A stretch of 64,000 nucleotides of DNA from Megascapheus bottae (taxonomy: Eukaryota; Chordata; Mammalia; Rodentia; Geomyidae): the NCBI GenBank assembly GCA_024803745.1, contig JANJXV010000004.1:45879358-45943357 (forward strand). The letters are read 5' to 3'. This document shows, piece by piece, positions 32,273 through 43,578 of the stretch; the first letter of the stretch is position 1, and each line of letters opens with the position of its first letter. Made by a program: the position numbers and the translations under genes. The notes beneath the pieces were generated by a model, which searched no databases, was not told the origin of the DNA, and was given only the letters and a program-made list of their open reading frames with translations.

Positions 32273-33060
32273 GCAAACTATCTTAAAACTACTGATTTTA
32301 AAGGTTAATATGATTATTTATATTCAGAAAACAACAACAAAAAGACTTTAGAAAGGTCATTGGGACCTTCCTAGAATGCTCATGTTTAACCGATTTTGCA
32401 GCTCAGAAAGGAAGAGAAGTTCTAGGGTGCATCCACATTCCAAAGATGAAAATCAAATTTCTATTCTTTCTCAGGATCAGAGCCACTGAACTATGAATTT
32501 TTTTTCAGACCATTTTTCTCTAGATTTCTTTCTTTCTTTCCTTCTTTCTTTCTCTTGTTCTTTCTTTCTTTTCTGCTTGAGAGCTTTCTGGAATTCCTAG
32601 ACTAAGAAGATAAATTGTGGGAATATCGTTACGGCTTATTTTACTCCACTGAGTTAAATTCAGTTTACAGTTTCTGAGTACAGAGTTATATAGTTATGAG
32701 TCAGAGTTTGAAACAAAAGTTGCAAAACCAAATCAATAAGGTACAGGTTTACCTTTAAGGGTCTTGCTCACTGCTGAATAGGACAACAACAACTGAAGTT
32801 CAGTTGGAAGACAAATACTCCAATAAGGGCATTGTAGTATAGAGGGAGAAAGGAGAAAGGGATCAATCAAGATGACAAGAAAAATATGCAGAGGGCTTCT
32901 TGAATAGGGCTTCCAGAGTAGGCAAATCTGTGGTGAATTTTCTCTTGTGAATGGTTCATTGAAACCCTTCAGAGGAGATTGGTGGCTGAGAGTTAGTACA
33001 TTAAATTCAGCCTTGGTTTTTAGACTGACCTGTCTGAGTCTTTCCACCAGCGTTCTTTGT
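32273..33060. other. Unique sequence with TTTC-rich tract
   Basis: A CTTT/TTTC tract lies at 32525-32572. No gene signal; the 104-codon minus frame at 32733-33047 shows no known motif. Confidence 0.5.
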
Positions 33061-33084
33061 AACCTTTAGAAGATAACTCTACCC

Positions 33085-33190
33085 TGTAAAGCCTCAGTTT
33101 CCTCTTGTATAAATGAGGTATTAACAGTGTGTGTCCTTATTGGGCTGTTTTGAGGGATTTGCATATTGCTTTCTATCTATTACTGAAGAG
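33085..33190 (+). repeat. MIR 3' remnant
   Basis: AGCCTCAGTTTCCTCTTGTATAAATGAGGTATTAACAG followed by GGGCTGTTTTGAGGGATT matches the MIR core order (CCTCAGTTTCCTCATCTGTAAAATG ... GTTGTGAGGATT). Confidence 0.8.
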
Positions 33191-33485
33191 CTAGCTGTAT
33201 TTTGTTACTGCCTAATATCACCCTCCAGGCTCTTGATGGCTGTTCTTGTCTGTCACTACAGTTCTGTATAGATGATGAATAGTTCTGTAGAGGTTCATTT
33301 ACTATCTTTAGACAAAGTTACACTAGTCATAACGTATTGGGTGAATAAACACAAGTGCAAATGGATGGCATTGTGAGGTGAAACAAAGGAGATGCAGGCA
33401 GGGATGGCTTCTGGGGCATTGAAGCTGGTTGGGTACCACATTCCCAAGGGTTGTACACGTGTTTCTGCTGTCATTGTCTTGTAAT

Positions 33486-33530
33486 TCTCTCTGTGTGTGT
33501 ATGTAATTCTGTGTGTGTGTGTGCGCACGT
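33486..33530. repeat. Imperfect (GT)n tract
   Basis: Two short GT runs separated by ATGTAATTC, at the tail side of an antisense SINE. Confidence 0.85.
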
Positions 33531-33752
33531 GCTGGAGTTTGAACCCAGGGCTTGGACATTATCCTTTAGCTTTTCCCTCAGGGTGGTTCTCTCTACCACC
33601 TGAACCACTGCTCTACTGATGGCTTTTTGGTAGCTAATTGGAGATAAGAGCCTCATAGACTTCCCTGCCTGTACTGACTTCAAACCTAGATCTTAAGATC
33701 TCTGCCTCCTGAGTATCTAGGATTATAAGAATAGACAGTGGTGCCTAAATAT
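33530..33752 (-). mobile_element. B1-ID composite SINE
   Basis: Antisense, GGAGTTTGAACCCAGGGCTTGG to CTGAGTATCTAGGATTATAAG. Moderately diverged. Confidence 0.87.
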
Positions 33753-33939
33753 GTCTTGTAATTCATAACTATTTAAGATTAAGGAGCTTGCGTTTTCATT
33801 TTACACTATGTTCTATAAACTGTAGGGCAAGTCTTAGAGCCGTCCCTTTTTGCTGTATGTTTGCTTCCTGCTCAACATTCTTCAAGTCTGTCCTAGAAAA
33901 AGGGCTACTTTAAAATCAACAACAACCCCCCCTTTATTT

Positions 33940-34110
33940 ATTTATAGATTTATTTAACAGATTCTTCCCTTTTCCTGGTTTCTGGTACAGTGATGGGGCT
34001 GAGAGGGAAAAAAAAACAACCCACCATAAACCAAAAACAAACAAACAAAATCCTAGATGTAATCAGCTCCTTTGGCTCTATTCTGGGCATTGACAAAGGC
34101 GAACTCAGCA
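33940..34110. other. A/T-rich 3'UTR-like or low-complexity stretch
   Basis: On the minus strand AATAAA-type signals cluster at about 33940-33960, preceded by T-rich low-complexity sequence. It could be a decayed repeat tail; no coding region is attached. Confidence 0.3.
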
Positions 34111-34111
34111 C

Positions 34112-34282
34112 AGCTTGGGCTGTGAGCTTGAGCTTTCTCAAGGCTAGAGGGAGCTCTACCACTTGACCCACCACACCACTTCCAGCCTTTTCTATGTATG
34201 TGGTACTGAGAAATCAAACTTGGGGCTTCGTGCATGCTAGGTAAGCACTTTACCACTAGGCCAAACTCCTGACCCCTTCCCC
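34112..34282 (-). mobile_element. ID-dimer SINE with altered 3' end
   Basis: The minus strand reads CAGGAGTTTGGCCTAGTGG to AGCCTTGAGAAAGC. The last 40 bp are strongly diverged and no clean A-tail is present. It abuts the candidate poly(A) signal of the next feature. Confidence 0.8.
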
Positions 34283-34289
34283 CACCCCA

Positions 34290-34710
34290 TTTATTTTCAT
34301 GAATAAAAGTCCAGGGAAAAGAAAGGTTTGATGGTACAATTCCTAAACTAAAACAAAGCCATCAAATTTGGATGTGTTTCAGCAGAGGCCTTACACTGGA
34401 GATTCTTTGGTAGGTTCTGGAAGCTTTGTTTCCTCAGATGGTGTGAAGTCTGCAGATAACTCTGCAGTAAGGTAAACTGGTACCTGAGTTGATGAGGTCT
34501 TTGTCATCAGGTCCTGCACTGTATTTCTTGGTAATTTTTCTCTTAGAAATCTTATCATTTCCATCATGAGTGTATCTCCAGCCTCACTTGGACATTTTTG
34601 AGTGCGTGCTTTCTTCTCTTGAGGTAGATACATGCCACAGAGGAGCTTGATTCAACCATTCTTGGCTACACAAGACTTCCACTGGCTGCCCAAAGAGAAG
34701 ATTTTGGAGA
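34290..34710 (-). pseudogene. Candidate terminal exon or processed-gene remnant
   Basis: On the minus strand an 80-codon open frame (34633-34391) starts MYLPQEKKARTQKCPSEAGD and ends TKESPV with TAA. It is followed by about 90 bp and then AATAAA (about 34305). Just upstream, a frame reading VEVLCSQEWLNQAPLWH begins right after TCTTCTCTTTGGGCAG, which resembles a splice acceptor, and would need one frameshift to join the longer frame. The protein is not recognised. No poly(A) tract is visible because a SINE abuts it. It could be a real 3' exon, a retrocopy, or chance. Confidence 0.3.
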
Positions 34711-35150
34711 CAAGTTTATAATACAATTCTTTTTTTTTGCAAACAAAAATATTATAGTTGACCTTCTGTATTCTGCCATGTTGCCTTAGCTCACCTCATA
34801 TTACAAATATTTTAAAAGTGATCTGTATTCTCTCGGTGGAGGGAGCAGAAAGGAACAATGTTCATGTGCCTCTGATCATATAACATTATATTTATCTAAA
34901 TGAACTCCAAGAAATGAAGGGTTTTCTCTTGGTTGCTGTTTTTTTCCCCTTTTTGTCTTATTTGTTCATTTAACTGTCTTTTGGATGGTAGAGTGGGCAC
35001 AGAAATGGGAGGAAAGAGGGTAAACAAATGTAGCAGTGGTACCCACTAGACACTACGTTGAAAATGAATAATACAACTTGTGGGTAGGGACAGGAGGGAA
35101 AAACAGAGGGAGAGAAGGAGGGAAAGGGTGACATTGTCCAAAAAGAAACA
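34711..35150. other. Unique sequence
   Basis: No gene recognised. Confidence 0.45.
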
Positions 35151-35155
35151 TACAA

Positions 35156-35388
35156 GTCAGGTGACGTGTTTTATGCCTATAATCCTAGCTACTCCTAGAT
35201 CTCAGGAGGCTGAGGTCTGAGGATCTCAGTTCAAAGCCAGCCTGGGCACTAAAGTCTGTGAGACTATCTCCAATTAACCACCAGAAAACCAGAAGTGATG
35301 CTGTAGCTCAAGGGGTAGGTTGAGCTGAAGAGTTCAGGGACAATGCCCAAGCCTAGAGTTCAAGCCCCCCCCCCAAAAAGCCATACTT
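35156..35388 (+). mobile_element. B1-ID composite SINE
   Basis: GTGACGTGTTTTATGCCTATAATCC to TCTCCAATTAACCACCAG, then GCTGTAGCTCAAGGGGTAGG and GAGTTCAAGCCCCCCCCCC. A 9 bp insertion (CTAGATCTC) lies in the B1 part. Confidence 0.9.
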
Positions 35389-37136
35389 ATTACCAGACTT
35401 GTGTAACTGTAACCTCTCTGTGTGTCACCTTAATAATAATACAAGAATTCAAGAAAGAACTATATTGAGCATGTACATTTCCCCTTGTTATTATTGTACT
35501 AAACAATATAATAGAGCAACTATTTAACATTTATGCTGTGGTTGGTATGCTTTAAATGATACATATATGCTAACACTGAGCTAATTTTGCATAAGTGACT
35601 TGAGCTTCTTCAGATTTCAGTACCTGTGATGAGTCCTGGAATCTATCCTCCATAGACGCCAAGGCACAAACGCACAAAGCAATGTTTAGACCACAAGGCT
35701 GGGCCTTCATAGTCAAAGCCACCTCTTCTCCCACTATGCTCTGTAAACGAGCCCCATGTTCTGTTTGCCTCTGTTGGGCCTAGAACAGTGCCCACCACCT
35801 GGTAAGGGTTCAGACACCAGCTATTGAAATGGAGTAGAATAGCAGTGGAGTGGGAGGGGAAGCTCTCTGACATGTGAATGCCAAAAAGCAAATCTGAGAG
35901 GTAAAATGAGCTTCTAGAGCTCCAGCTGCTGAAAAATAGTGAACCATGGCAGGCCCCTGGTCAAAGCAAGGCCCTGGAGTGCATTTATCTTTAACAGCAA
36001 GGTTGTGACTCCTTGATGCCAAGCAATTGGATTAACTGATTGCTACTTGCCCTGAATTGGCCCATTGTGTGCCATTCAGGCAGAGAGAGCAGAGTGATAT
36101 GGTTTTTCTTTAGTCATGTAAACTGAGGCCTGAGTCCTTGTCCAGAGTATTCCCAGGTGGGTTGAGTCAATGTGTTCCATTATTCTGTTTAACCAAATGC
36201 CCTTTTCCAAGCATCAACAACAGACTTGGAATTACTTACAGCCAAGACACAAACATGCACATTTTTAACAGAATTGTGGGGCTCTTTTAGAGCCAAATTC
36301 CTCCCACGGATGTTGACACTGCTCATTGGAGGGTGTGGGGGGATCAGAGCTGGAAGTCCATCTCCACAGACCTCAGGCTGGCCTTTGATTCCAGGCATGT
36401 TCCAGCAGCTGAGGACAGCATTGAAGGTGAACAGGGCCTCCCTGAAGCTGAGCTCATGTTTCTTTCCTTACGAGAAGATACAGCATGTCTCATGAAATTA
36501 AACTAAGTGTGTGTTTCACTTGATGGCAAGAGAAAGAAAAAAAACAAAAGCCAGTAACAGAGCCCATTTAAAGTGGAACACATTTGTATTAGAGAGCTAA
36601 TGTAAGCCCCGTCCTCTGAAGTCTTTCTCCTTTCTGTGCTGTTGATGCAGTGTGCCACTTCTGAATTTGAGTGTACATTGTACACGACTTTCAAGTTTGT
36701 GAATTTAGCACTTTGGTGAAAAGCAAGAGCCAAATATAGATTTTTTTTCTGTGAAAACTTTTTAGACTCTCATAAAATATTCCCTCTGTAATTTTAAATT
36801 AGAGAAAGAGAGGAAGGCCAGAAGGAAGTAAAGAACCATTCAGGTTTGAAGTAAAGGCGGCTACCTCTGCTGCCACTGTCATGGAGGTCATTTCAAATTT
36901 CTTCCCTGGCATTAGGATATTTGCTGATGGAGACAGTCTGTCACCCTCTCCCCCACACCCCCCTCTGACTTGTTTTCTGTTGAAACCCACTCAGTTTTAT
37001 TTTAATTACTAAATATAACACAGAAAAAATTGTTAATTGATTTACTTGTTGAAGTTCTCTTTATAAGACCTTCAAGTCAAAGAGGGAAGTTAGGAAGAAG
37101 AGACTTTTAAGAAAATATATTTCTTGAGTTTATAGA

Positions 37137-37137
<1 letters not shown>

Positions 37138-37182
<45 letters not shown>
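37138..37182. repeat. (GT)n microsatellite
   Basis: About 22 GT units, followed immediately by a purine-rich AGAGA tract (37183-37340). Confidence 0.98.
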
Positions 37183-37191
<9 letters not shown>

Positions 37192-37339
37192 GCAGGCAGT
37201 GGTAAACAGAGAAACAGAGATAGAAAAACAGATATATAGAGAGAATCGGAGAGAGAAGACATAGAGGAAGAAAGGAAGGGTGAGAAAGATGGAGGAATGA
37301 ATTGAGGGAGAAAGGGAGAGAAAGGCCAGAAGAAAATAA

Positions 37340-37404
37340 TTCTTCTTCTTCTTCTTCTTCTTCTTCTTCTTCTTCTTCTTCTTCTTCTTCTTCTTCTTCT
37401 TCTT
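37340..37404. repeat. (CTT)n microsatellite
   Basis: About 21 uninterrupted CTT units after a GAGA/GGAA purine tract. The poly-Ser and poly-Arg frames over it are artefacts. Confidence 0.98.
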
Positions 37405-38025
37405 GTCCCTTGTTTTTTGCTGAAGTGGTAGGTATATTTTTTCTTTCTTGGTCCCAGCATATACCTATTAAACATCAGTTGTAAGCTGGAATGAGCTAGA
37501 TTCTTATTTTCTTGGTCATAATTGCATAGAATATATTGACATATAGCTGTTCTGTGACTTTTGCTTTACTCTATCATTAGGTAAATGTACTTAAACTGCT
37601 TGAATAAAAATCCATGATATTCTTTTTGTTTAAAGAAAACTTCACGTCCCTCCTCATCTCAGATCTGGAGTATACACAATGATACTAATAATGTTGAGTT
37701 CTTAAGTCTCATCAATGTCACTTCAAATGTGGGTTTACAATACATTTCTTCACTGAGGTGGTCCAAGCTTTATGAACGCAGTACTTCCCCCCCCCTCACT
37801 AGAATCCCTTGCCTAATGCTCCAGTGCAGACTGCCTGGTTTGCTTTCTTCATGAAGCTGGTAGTGAAGAATTAGAAAAGAAATTAATACTCAGCAAAACC
37901 ACAAAGGGAATTTATTGTGTTTTCATCATTGCACATCTGAAAGTAGAAGTTTCTTGACTACTGGAGCTTGGAGTTGGGCTACTGAGCTGTAGAGACATAA
38001 GAAAAGTATAAGGTCACACATGATT

Positions 38026-38230
38026 AAGAGTTTGAGGAATGTGTCTTAGCGGTAGAGTGCATGCCTAGCACGTGTGAAACACTGTGTTTGATTATTCAGT
38101 ACCACATAAACAGAAAAAGCCACAAGTGGCCCTGTGCTCAAGCAGTAGAATGCTACCCGCAAGCAAAAGAAGCTTAGAGACAGTGCCCAGGCCCTGAGTT
38201 CAAGCCCCAGGACTGGAAAAAAAAGAGTTT
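38026..38230 (+). mobile_element. ID-dimer SINE with target duplication
   Basis: GGAATGTGTCTTAGCGGTAGAGTGCATGCC to AAGCCCCAGGACTGGAAAAAAA. AAGAGTTT at 38026-38033 and 38223-38230 is the direct repeat. Confidence 0.9.
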
Positions 38231-38439
38231 AAGTATATGGATTGCTTAATAAGTGCTATAGGATCAAAGGAAGGAGAGAGTTATGGGAAATGAGAAGATG
38301 CAAAAATAGATCTGGAGACTATGAGACTTGATGGAATTTTGAGACTTTGGTTCTCAAAATGCTTTAGACAACAAGTGAGAGAATGGAATTTCTGTTACAG
38401 AGAATAAAAAGTGAACGTGAATGTACTGGGCAGTTCTGG

Positions 38440-38760
38440 TGGTGAGGCGACCTCAGGACAACATGAAGATTAAATTTAGGGCCAAGGACCTTCTGAGGTT
38501 TCAGATCAGGCCATGGGAAACCATCATAAAGACTTTGCTTACAGCATGTCAGGTAGATGGAAGGATGGGATTGATGCTGAAAGACTAGATGAGGGAAGCC
38601 TCACTGTGTGTTCTACTGTCCAGTTGAGATTCTGGAGGATGGCTTTGTCTGAATGGGGCAATCAAAATGGCTGACTGGGCCAGGTATGAGATTTTATAGC
38701 TGCCTAGATTTAAAAGGCAGTCTGACTGGTGAAGTTGGTGACAATGTCCAGAAAATGGGA
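38440..38760 (-). repeat. Possible L2 LINE fragment (antisense)
   Basis: CAGGCCATGGGAAACCATCATAAAGACTTTG, GTTCTACTGTCCAGTTGAGATTCTGGAGGATGGC and GGTGAAGTTGGTGACAATG follow the order of the antisense L2 ORF2 region as I remember it. Heavily diverged. Confidence 0.4.
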
Positions 38761-40100
38761 GAGAGCTCTCTTTCTAGTTTTGGTGAATCTTGGTGGTATG
38801 ATGTTCAGGTGTGTGGAAGGGCAAGCATGGGTCCTCTGAGTGTTCTCTACCTGTGTTGCTGCTTCTGAGACAGCATCTGTGCCTCTGCTGTCCTCTCCCT
38901 CAGTCCTGGCCAACTCCTTCCTAATCACAGGCATTACCAAGACTCTGGCTCTCATCCTCTTCCTCTTCTCTTCAGCACTGAAGCTCATTTTGTCACTCTG
39001 GGCTTCAGGAGACTTCTTGAGTCTATTTATCATAGGTCTTGTCTATGCTGTGCCATTCCTGGATGCATTGATTTGTTCTTAGGTGGGTCACTAGGAATTC
39101 TGTGTGAGTGTTAGACTAGTCAGGATAGACACCAACCCTTTCTTCCCTGGCATTAGGTACTCAGTGGCAGTTTACTGATTTTCTAGAATGGGCCTTCATG
39201 TTCTCAGTTTCCCTCACACTTCATGACCAGCTCCATGCCTCACTTATTGTGCGTACTTATGCATGCATGATTCCTCAGTCCCCCACTCCCACATGGATGC
39301 TGCTTCTCTACATTCCCTTCACTCCAGACATGATCTGTATCCTGGCTTGGGGAAGTACATCTTACCAGTCAGGGCTGAGGCATTTGAAACCAAGAACCAA
39401 CTTCTTGTATCTTCCACTAACACCCCTGGAGGAAGAAGAGCAGTAATAAGAACAAGGAAACTAACTCGATGAATAATTCAGTAGAGGAAGCAAATTTGGG
39501 AATTCGTCATTCAAGATTATTTCTTCCCCATGTCTAACAACTGAGTGATGAAAAACATTATTCACAAGACTTTGATTATGTATCTTTTAATTTCCTGGAT
39601 TCCTGAGGAGGAGTACTGAGTCAAATCCCAGGAACATGTAAAGGACTCTTGATTGTGTAGTTCACACTGACCTCCAGATGAGTTGTCTCAGTACTATGAA
39701 TGATACGTTTCTCTTCAGTTTGCAGACTTATTAAGTTAGGCATCTTTAGCAACAGGATCTGTTTCATTTTGAGATTTCTTCTTTCAGTGTACTTTTAAGT
39801 TGAATGTTGTTGCTTGTAGTGAGGCTGAATATTCATAAAGTATTTTGGAAGCTCAGTGAAGTGGGATTTAGAGGAGAAGAGGGGAAGAAAGGAGTGGCCT
39901 GGAGAGCCTGGGGAAGGAATGACTGTTCATTCTCACAAAGGCAAATGGGACTAAGGGAATATGAGAAATGAGAAGGTGAGTGTTCAGGTGGGACGATAAG
40001 GAGGGTATTCCTAAGACAAGGGACTGAGCCAAGATATCCTACTGTCAGTGATACTACTTGAGGACTCCAGTGAATTCATACTCACTTTTATTTTGTAGCC
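38761..40100. other. Unique sequence; possible old L1 at 39530-39700
   Basis: The segment GTACTGAGTCAAATCCCAGGAACATG...CTGACCTCCAGATGAGTTG weakly resembles antisense ancient L1 ORF2 3' sequence. Otherwise nothing recognised. Confidence 0.35.
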
Positions 40101-40102
40101 TT

Positions 40103-40330
40103 TTTTTGGCGCAGATCCTGGAGTCCTCAGAGTCTGAGTACTGTTTCTGAGCTTCTTTGGCTCAAGGCTAATACTCTCCCAATTGAACCACAGCTTCATT
40201 TCTGACTTTTTTTTTGAGATGAGTGACAAGGACTTCCCTGCTTGGGCTGGGTTTAAACCACAGTCTTCAGATCTCATCGCATTCTCTTGAGTACCTAGGG
40301 TTAGAGGTGTGAGCCACCATTTATGGCTGA
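40103..40330 (-). mobile_element. B1-ID composite SINE
   Basis: Antisense, TTGGCGCAGATCCTGGAGTCC to GAGTACCTAGGGTTAGAGGTGTGAGCC. The linker has lost the usual TTAATTGG segment. Confidence 0.82.
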
Positions 40331-41125
<795 letters not shown>

Positions 41126-41544
41126 GTATGTGTTAGTGGGTTCTCACTCACACGTGATGATCATAAGACCAGATTGATTTTGCTTTGGTATAAGCTCAGC
41201 CTAGTTGCAAAGCTAGTTTGAGAAACAAGTCCATGCTATATTTTGAGAAGTCATCCAGATAACTTACTCAGTGCAGCCTAAAGTGTTATTGTTTGTTATT
41301 AATGTTTTGGCATCAAATGTTGCCTTTTCCTCGGGGACCTCCCATGTTATAGAAGGACAAAGGAAGTTCCATAACATAAATAAGTTCACCACTTCATCGT
41401 GTTTCTGGAAACAGAAGCTGGGGCGGGGGGCTTCACCCAGGTGAGCCAAGCAGTTCTGGTGCTGTATCTGAGTGCTCTCCCTTATTTGTGACTCTTCCCT
41501 GTTCCACCCTGGCCAGGGCCTCTGGACATTGGCTACTATTGCTC
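41126..41544. other. Unique sequence
   Basis: Contains a GGGGCGGGGGGC G-run near 41420. No gene. Confidence 0.45.
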
Positions 41545-41945
41545 TGTGTGCCTATGATAAGCAGAATGATGGCACACAAGGACAGAGCTTCATTTGTTCA
41601 GCCCTGCAACTTGTGCATGTTAAATTACATGGCAAAAGATAGTAAGGTGATGATTAGTTTGTTTTGTAGCTGATCTTGAGATGAACAGATCCAGTATATA
41701 TTGGACTATTTATGTGAAGTCAAGTTATTCAAGTCCTTATACGTGGAAGAGAGAGAGCCAGAAGAACTGGCTTGAAGGTGGAGAAATGAGGACATGAATC
41801 AAGGAATACTAGGAGCTGGAAAAGTTAAGAAAGGGGGTTCTCATGCTAGATCCTGCAGAATTCCCATAATTCCTGCTATACCTTGGATTTTAGTTTAGTG
41901 AAACTTGTTAAGAACAATGAGATAATAAATTTGTATAGTGTCAAA
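41545..41945 (+). mobile_element. MLT1-type LTR (ERVL-MaLR), decayed
   Basis: GATAAGCAGAATGATGGC, TAAATTACATGGCAAAAGATAG, GATCTTGAGATGAACAGATCCAG, CAAGGAATACTAGGAGCTGG and the end AACAATGAGATAATAAATTTGTAT follow the MLT1C/D-like order also seen at 30850. More diverged than that copy. Confidence 0.75.
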
Positions 41946-42868
41946 GTACCTACATTTATGTTATAACAGGAAAAGTATCACTGAGCTTGGGTACACAGTA
42001 GGGATATTGTCTAATGTTCACTTCACCCAGCTCAAGGCTTTGACTAGTCTGTGGTTTGATATAGGTCATTTAATAGAAGCTTATTATAGTCAGGAATGGG
42101 GACGTCTGGGAAGATACTGCAGAATATTTCTAAACTGGACTAACTGGTTCGGTACTGGGAAAATGCTAGGGCTGAGTCAGTTTTCAACTTACGAGATGCT
42201 TTCTTTTTGCTGTCCTCCTCTAAGTCCCTCAGATGTACTCTTGACTTGAAATCATCTGTGTTCTTCTCCTCTGAGACAGTTGTTCCATGAATTTTATGTT
42301 ACTCAGAACATGAAGTATTGTTTTAGAAAACAGATCTTTTTGTCTTCAATGCACTGGGCTGACTGTAAACAATTGTCCATTCACTTACTTCTTCAATGCA
42401 TATTGGTTTTTGGCTGTGTAAGCCGGCTTGAGGATGCATTTTCCCTGTTAAGAATACGCGAACTGGTAAGACTGAAAGCAAGGACGAGCACATCTGCTCT
42501 TCAGGTACTCACTTTCTAGGTGAGGAACTGAGGCAGATAAAACAAAAAAGGACAAGGGACATTGTGGCCAGAATAGCATTAGCAGGGCTCAGTAGATATT
42601 CTGAGGATGGAATGAGTAGTGTCTTTCTGCAGGAGAGATGTTGCATAGATTTTTTGAGGGAAATTGGAGAAACATAAAGAGTATATTTGGAGATTTTTGG
42701 ATCTGAACCATGCTCTAAAGGAAGATAGGATGTGTAGAGGCAGAGCTTGTAATTACAGCCAAAGGTCATTGAGCAAGCTCACAGTCAGAAAGGGCATTCA
42801 TTTGTTCTTTTTAACTTCAGGATGGCCACTAACCTATGTGTGCTAGGGAGTGGTCCATGCTCAGAAAT
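41946..42868. other. Unique sequence
   Basis: Frames up to about 100 codons occur (41938-42249) without recognisable domains. Confidence 0.45.
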
Positions 42869-43080
42869 TATTTTATAACTTTTTTTTGCCAGTCCTGGGC
42901 TTAAGCTCAGGGCCTGAGCACTGTCCTTGGATTTTTCTCAAGGCTAGAGCTCTACCACTTGAGCCTTAGCACCACTTCTGGCTTTTTCTAAGTATGTGGT
43001 ACCAAGGAATCAAACCCGGGTCTTCGTGCATGCTAGGCAAGCACTCTACCACTAGGTCAAAATCCCGACCTATTTTATAA
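42869..43080 (-). mobile_element. ID-dimer SINE with 10 bp target duplication
   Basis: Insert 42879-43070, antisense, TTTTTTTGCCAGTCCTGGGC to GTCAAAATCCCGACC. TATTTTATAA at 42869-42878 and 43071-43080 is the duplication. Well preserved. Confidence 0.95.
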
Positions 43081-43093
43081 TTTGTACAACCAT

Positions 43094-43578
43094 AAGATCC
43101 ATGAGTCTGCAAGGGAACTTAGGCTCAATGGTTTCCCTTATTCGTCATAATCAGTAGAAACCTTGGGTTCTACTAGCAGAGATCTGCAATAGAGCAAAAT
43201 CTGGATACATAAGCCCATATAATGTGAAGCTAATTGAAAGGACCTCCAGGATATTGAAACAAAAGCCATATAATGAATTATTGTTGTCCTTATTGTACTA
43301 TGTTGGCTCTCATCTCCTTTGCTGTCCCTTGGTTATCTCATATTGTTATAGTATCTCACTTTGTTATCTGATATATTGAATTTATTTGTATTTGGATATT
43401 TGAAATTTGATAGGGAAGGGGGGAAAACCAAGATGGGTGGAGGGTGTGGGGGGGGAGGGAAATGGGTACCAAGACATGTGAAAGGGTATCAATGTATGTG
43501 AATTAATGCACCTTCTATCTGGCAAATATCATGTAACCCTTTTACTAATTACAATAAAAAAAAAGATCCATGAGTCTG
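43094..43578 (+). mobile_element. 5'-truncated LINE-1 3' end with 16 bp target duplication
   Basis: Insert 43110-43562 is the L1 3'UTR from TTAGGCTCAATGGTTTCCC to ATTACAATAAAAAAAA. AAGATCCATGAGTCTG at 43094-43109 and 43563-43578 is a perfect duplication. Confidence 0.95.

Larger units (their letters stand above)
35389..38022. other. SINE-free unique block, 2.6 kb, with two microsatellites
   Basis: Apart from a possible MIR tail (35770-35815, GCCTAGAACAGTGCCCACCACC) and the repeats at 37138-37404, no element is recognised. Open frames here have no domain features. Confidence 0.5.

Noticed and set aside
34053..34256. Frame ending AEFAFVNAQNRAKGADYI that looked like a gene 3' end
   Set aside because: Most of it is the translated ID-dimer SINE; only the last few codons are non-repeat.
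37107..37475. Poly-Arg and poly-Ser frames
   Set aside because: Artefacts of (CTT)n and (GT)n repeats.
38840..39082. 80-codon frame with membrane-like segments
   Set aside because: Hydrophobicity comes from CT-rich sequence; no conserved motif and no gene context.
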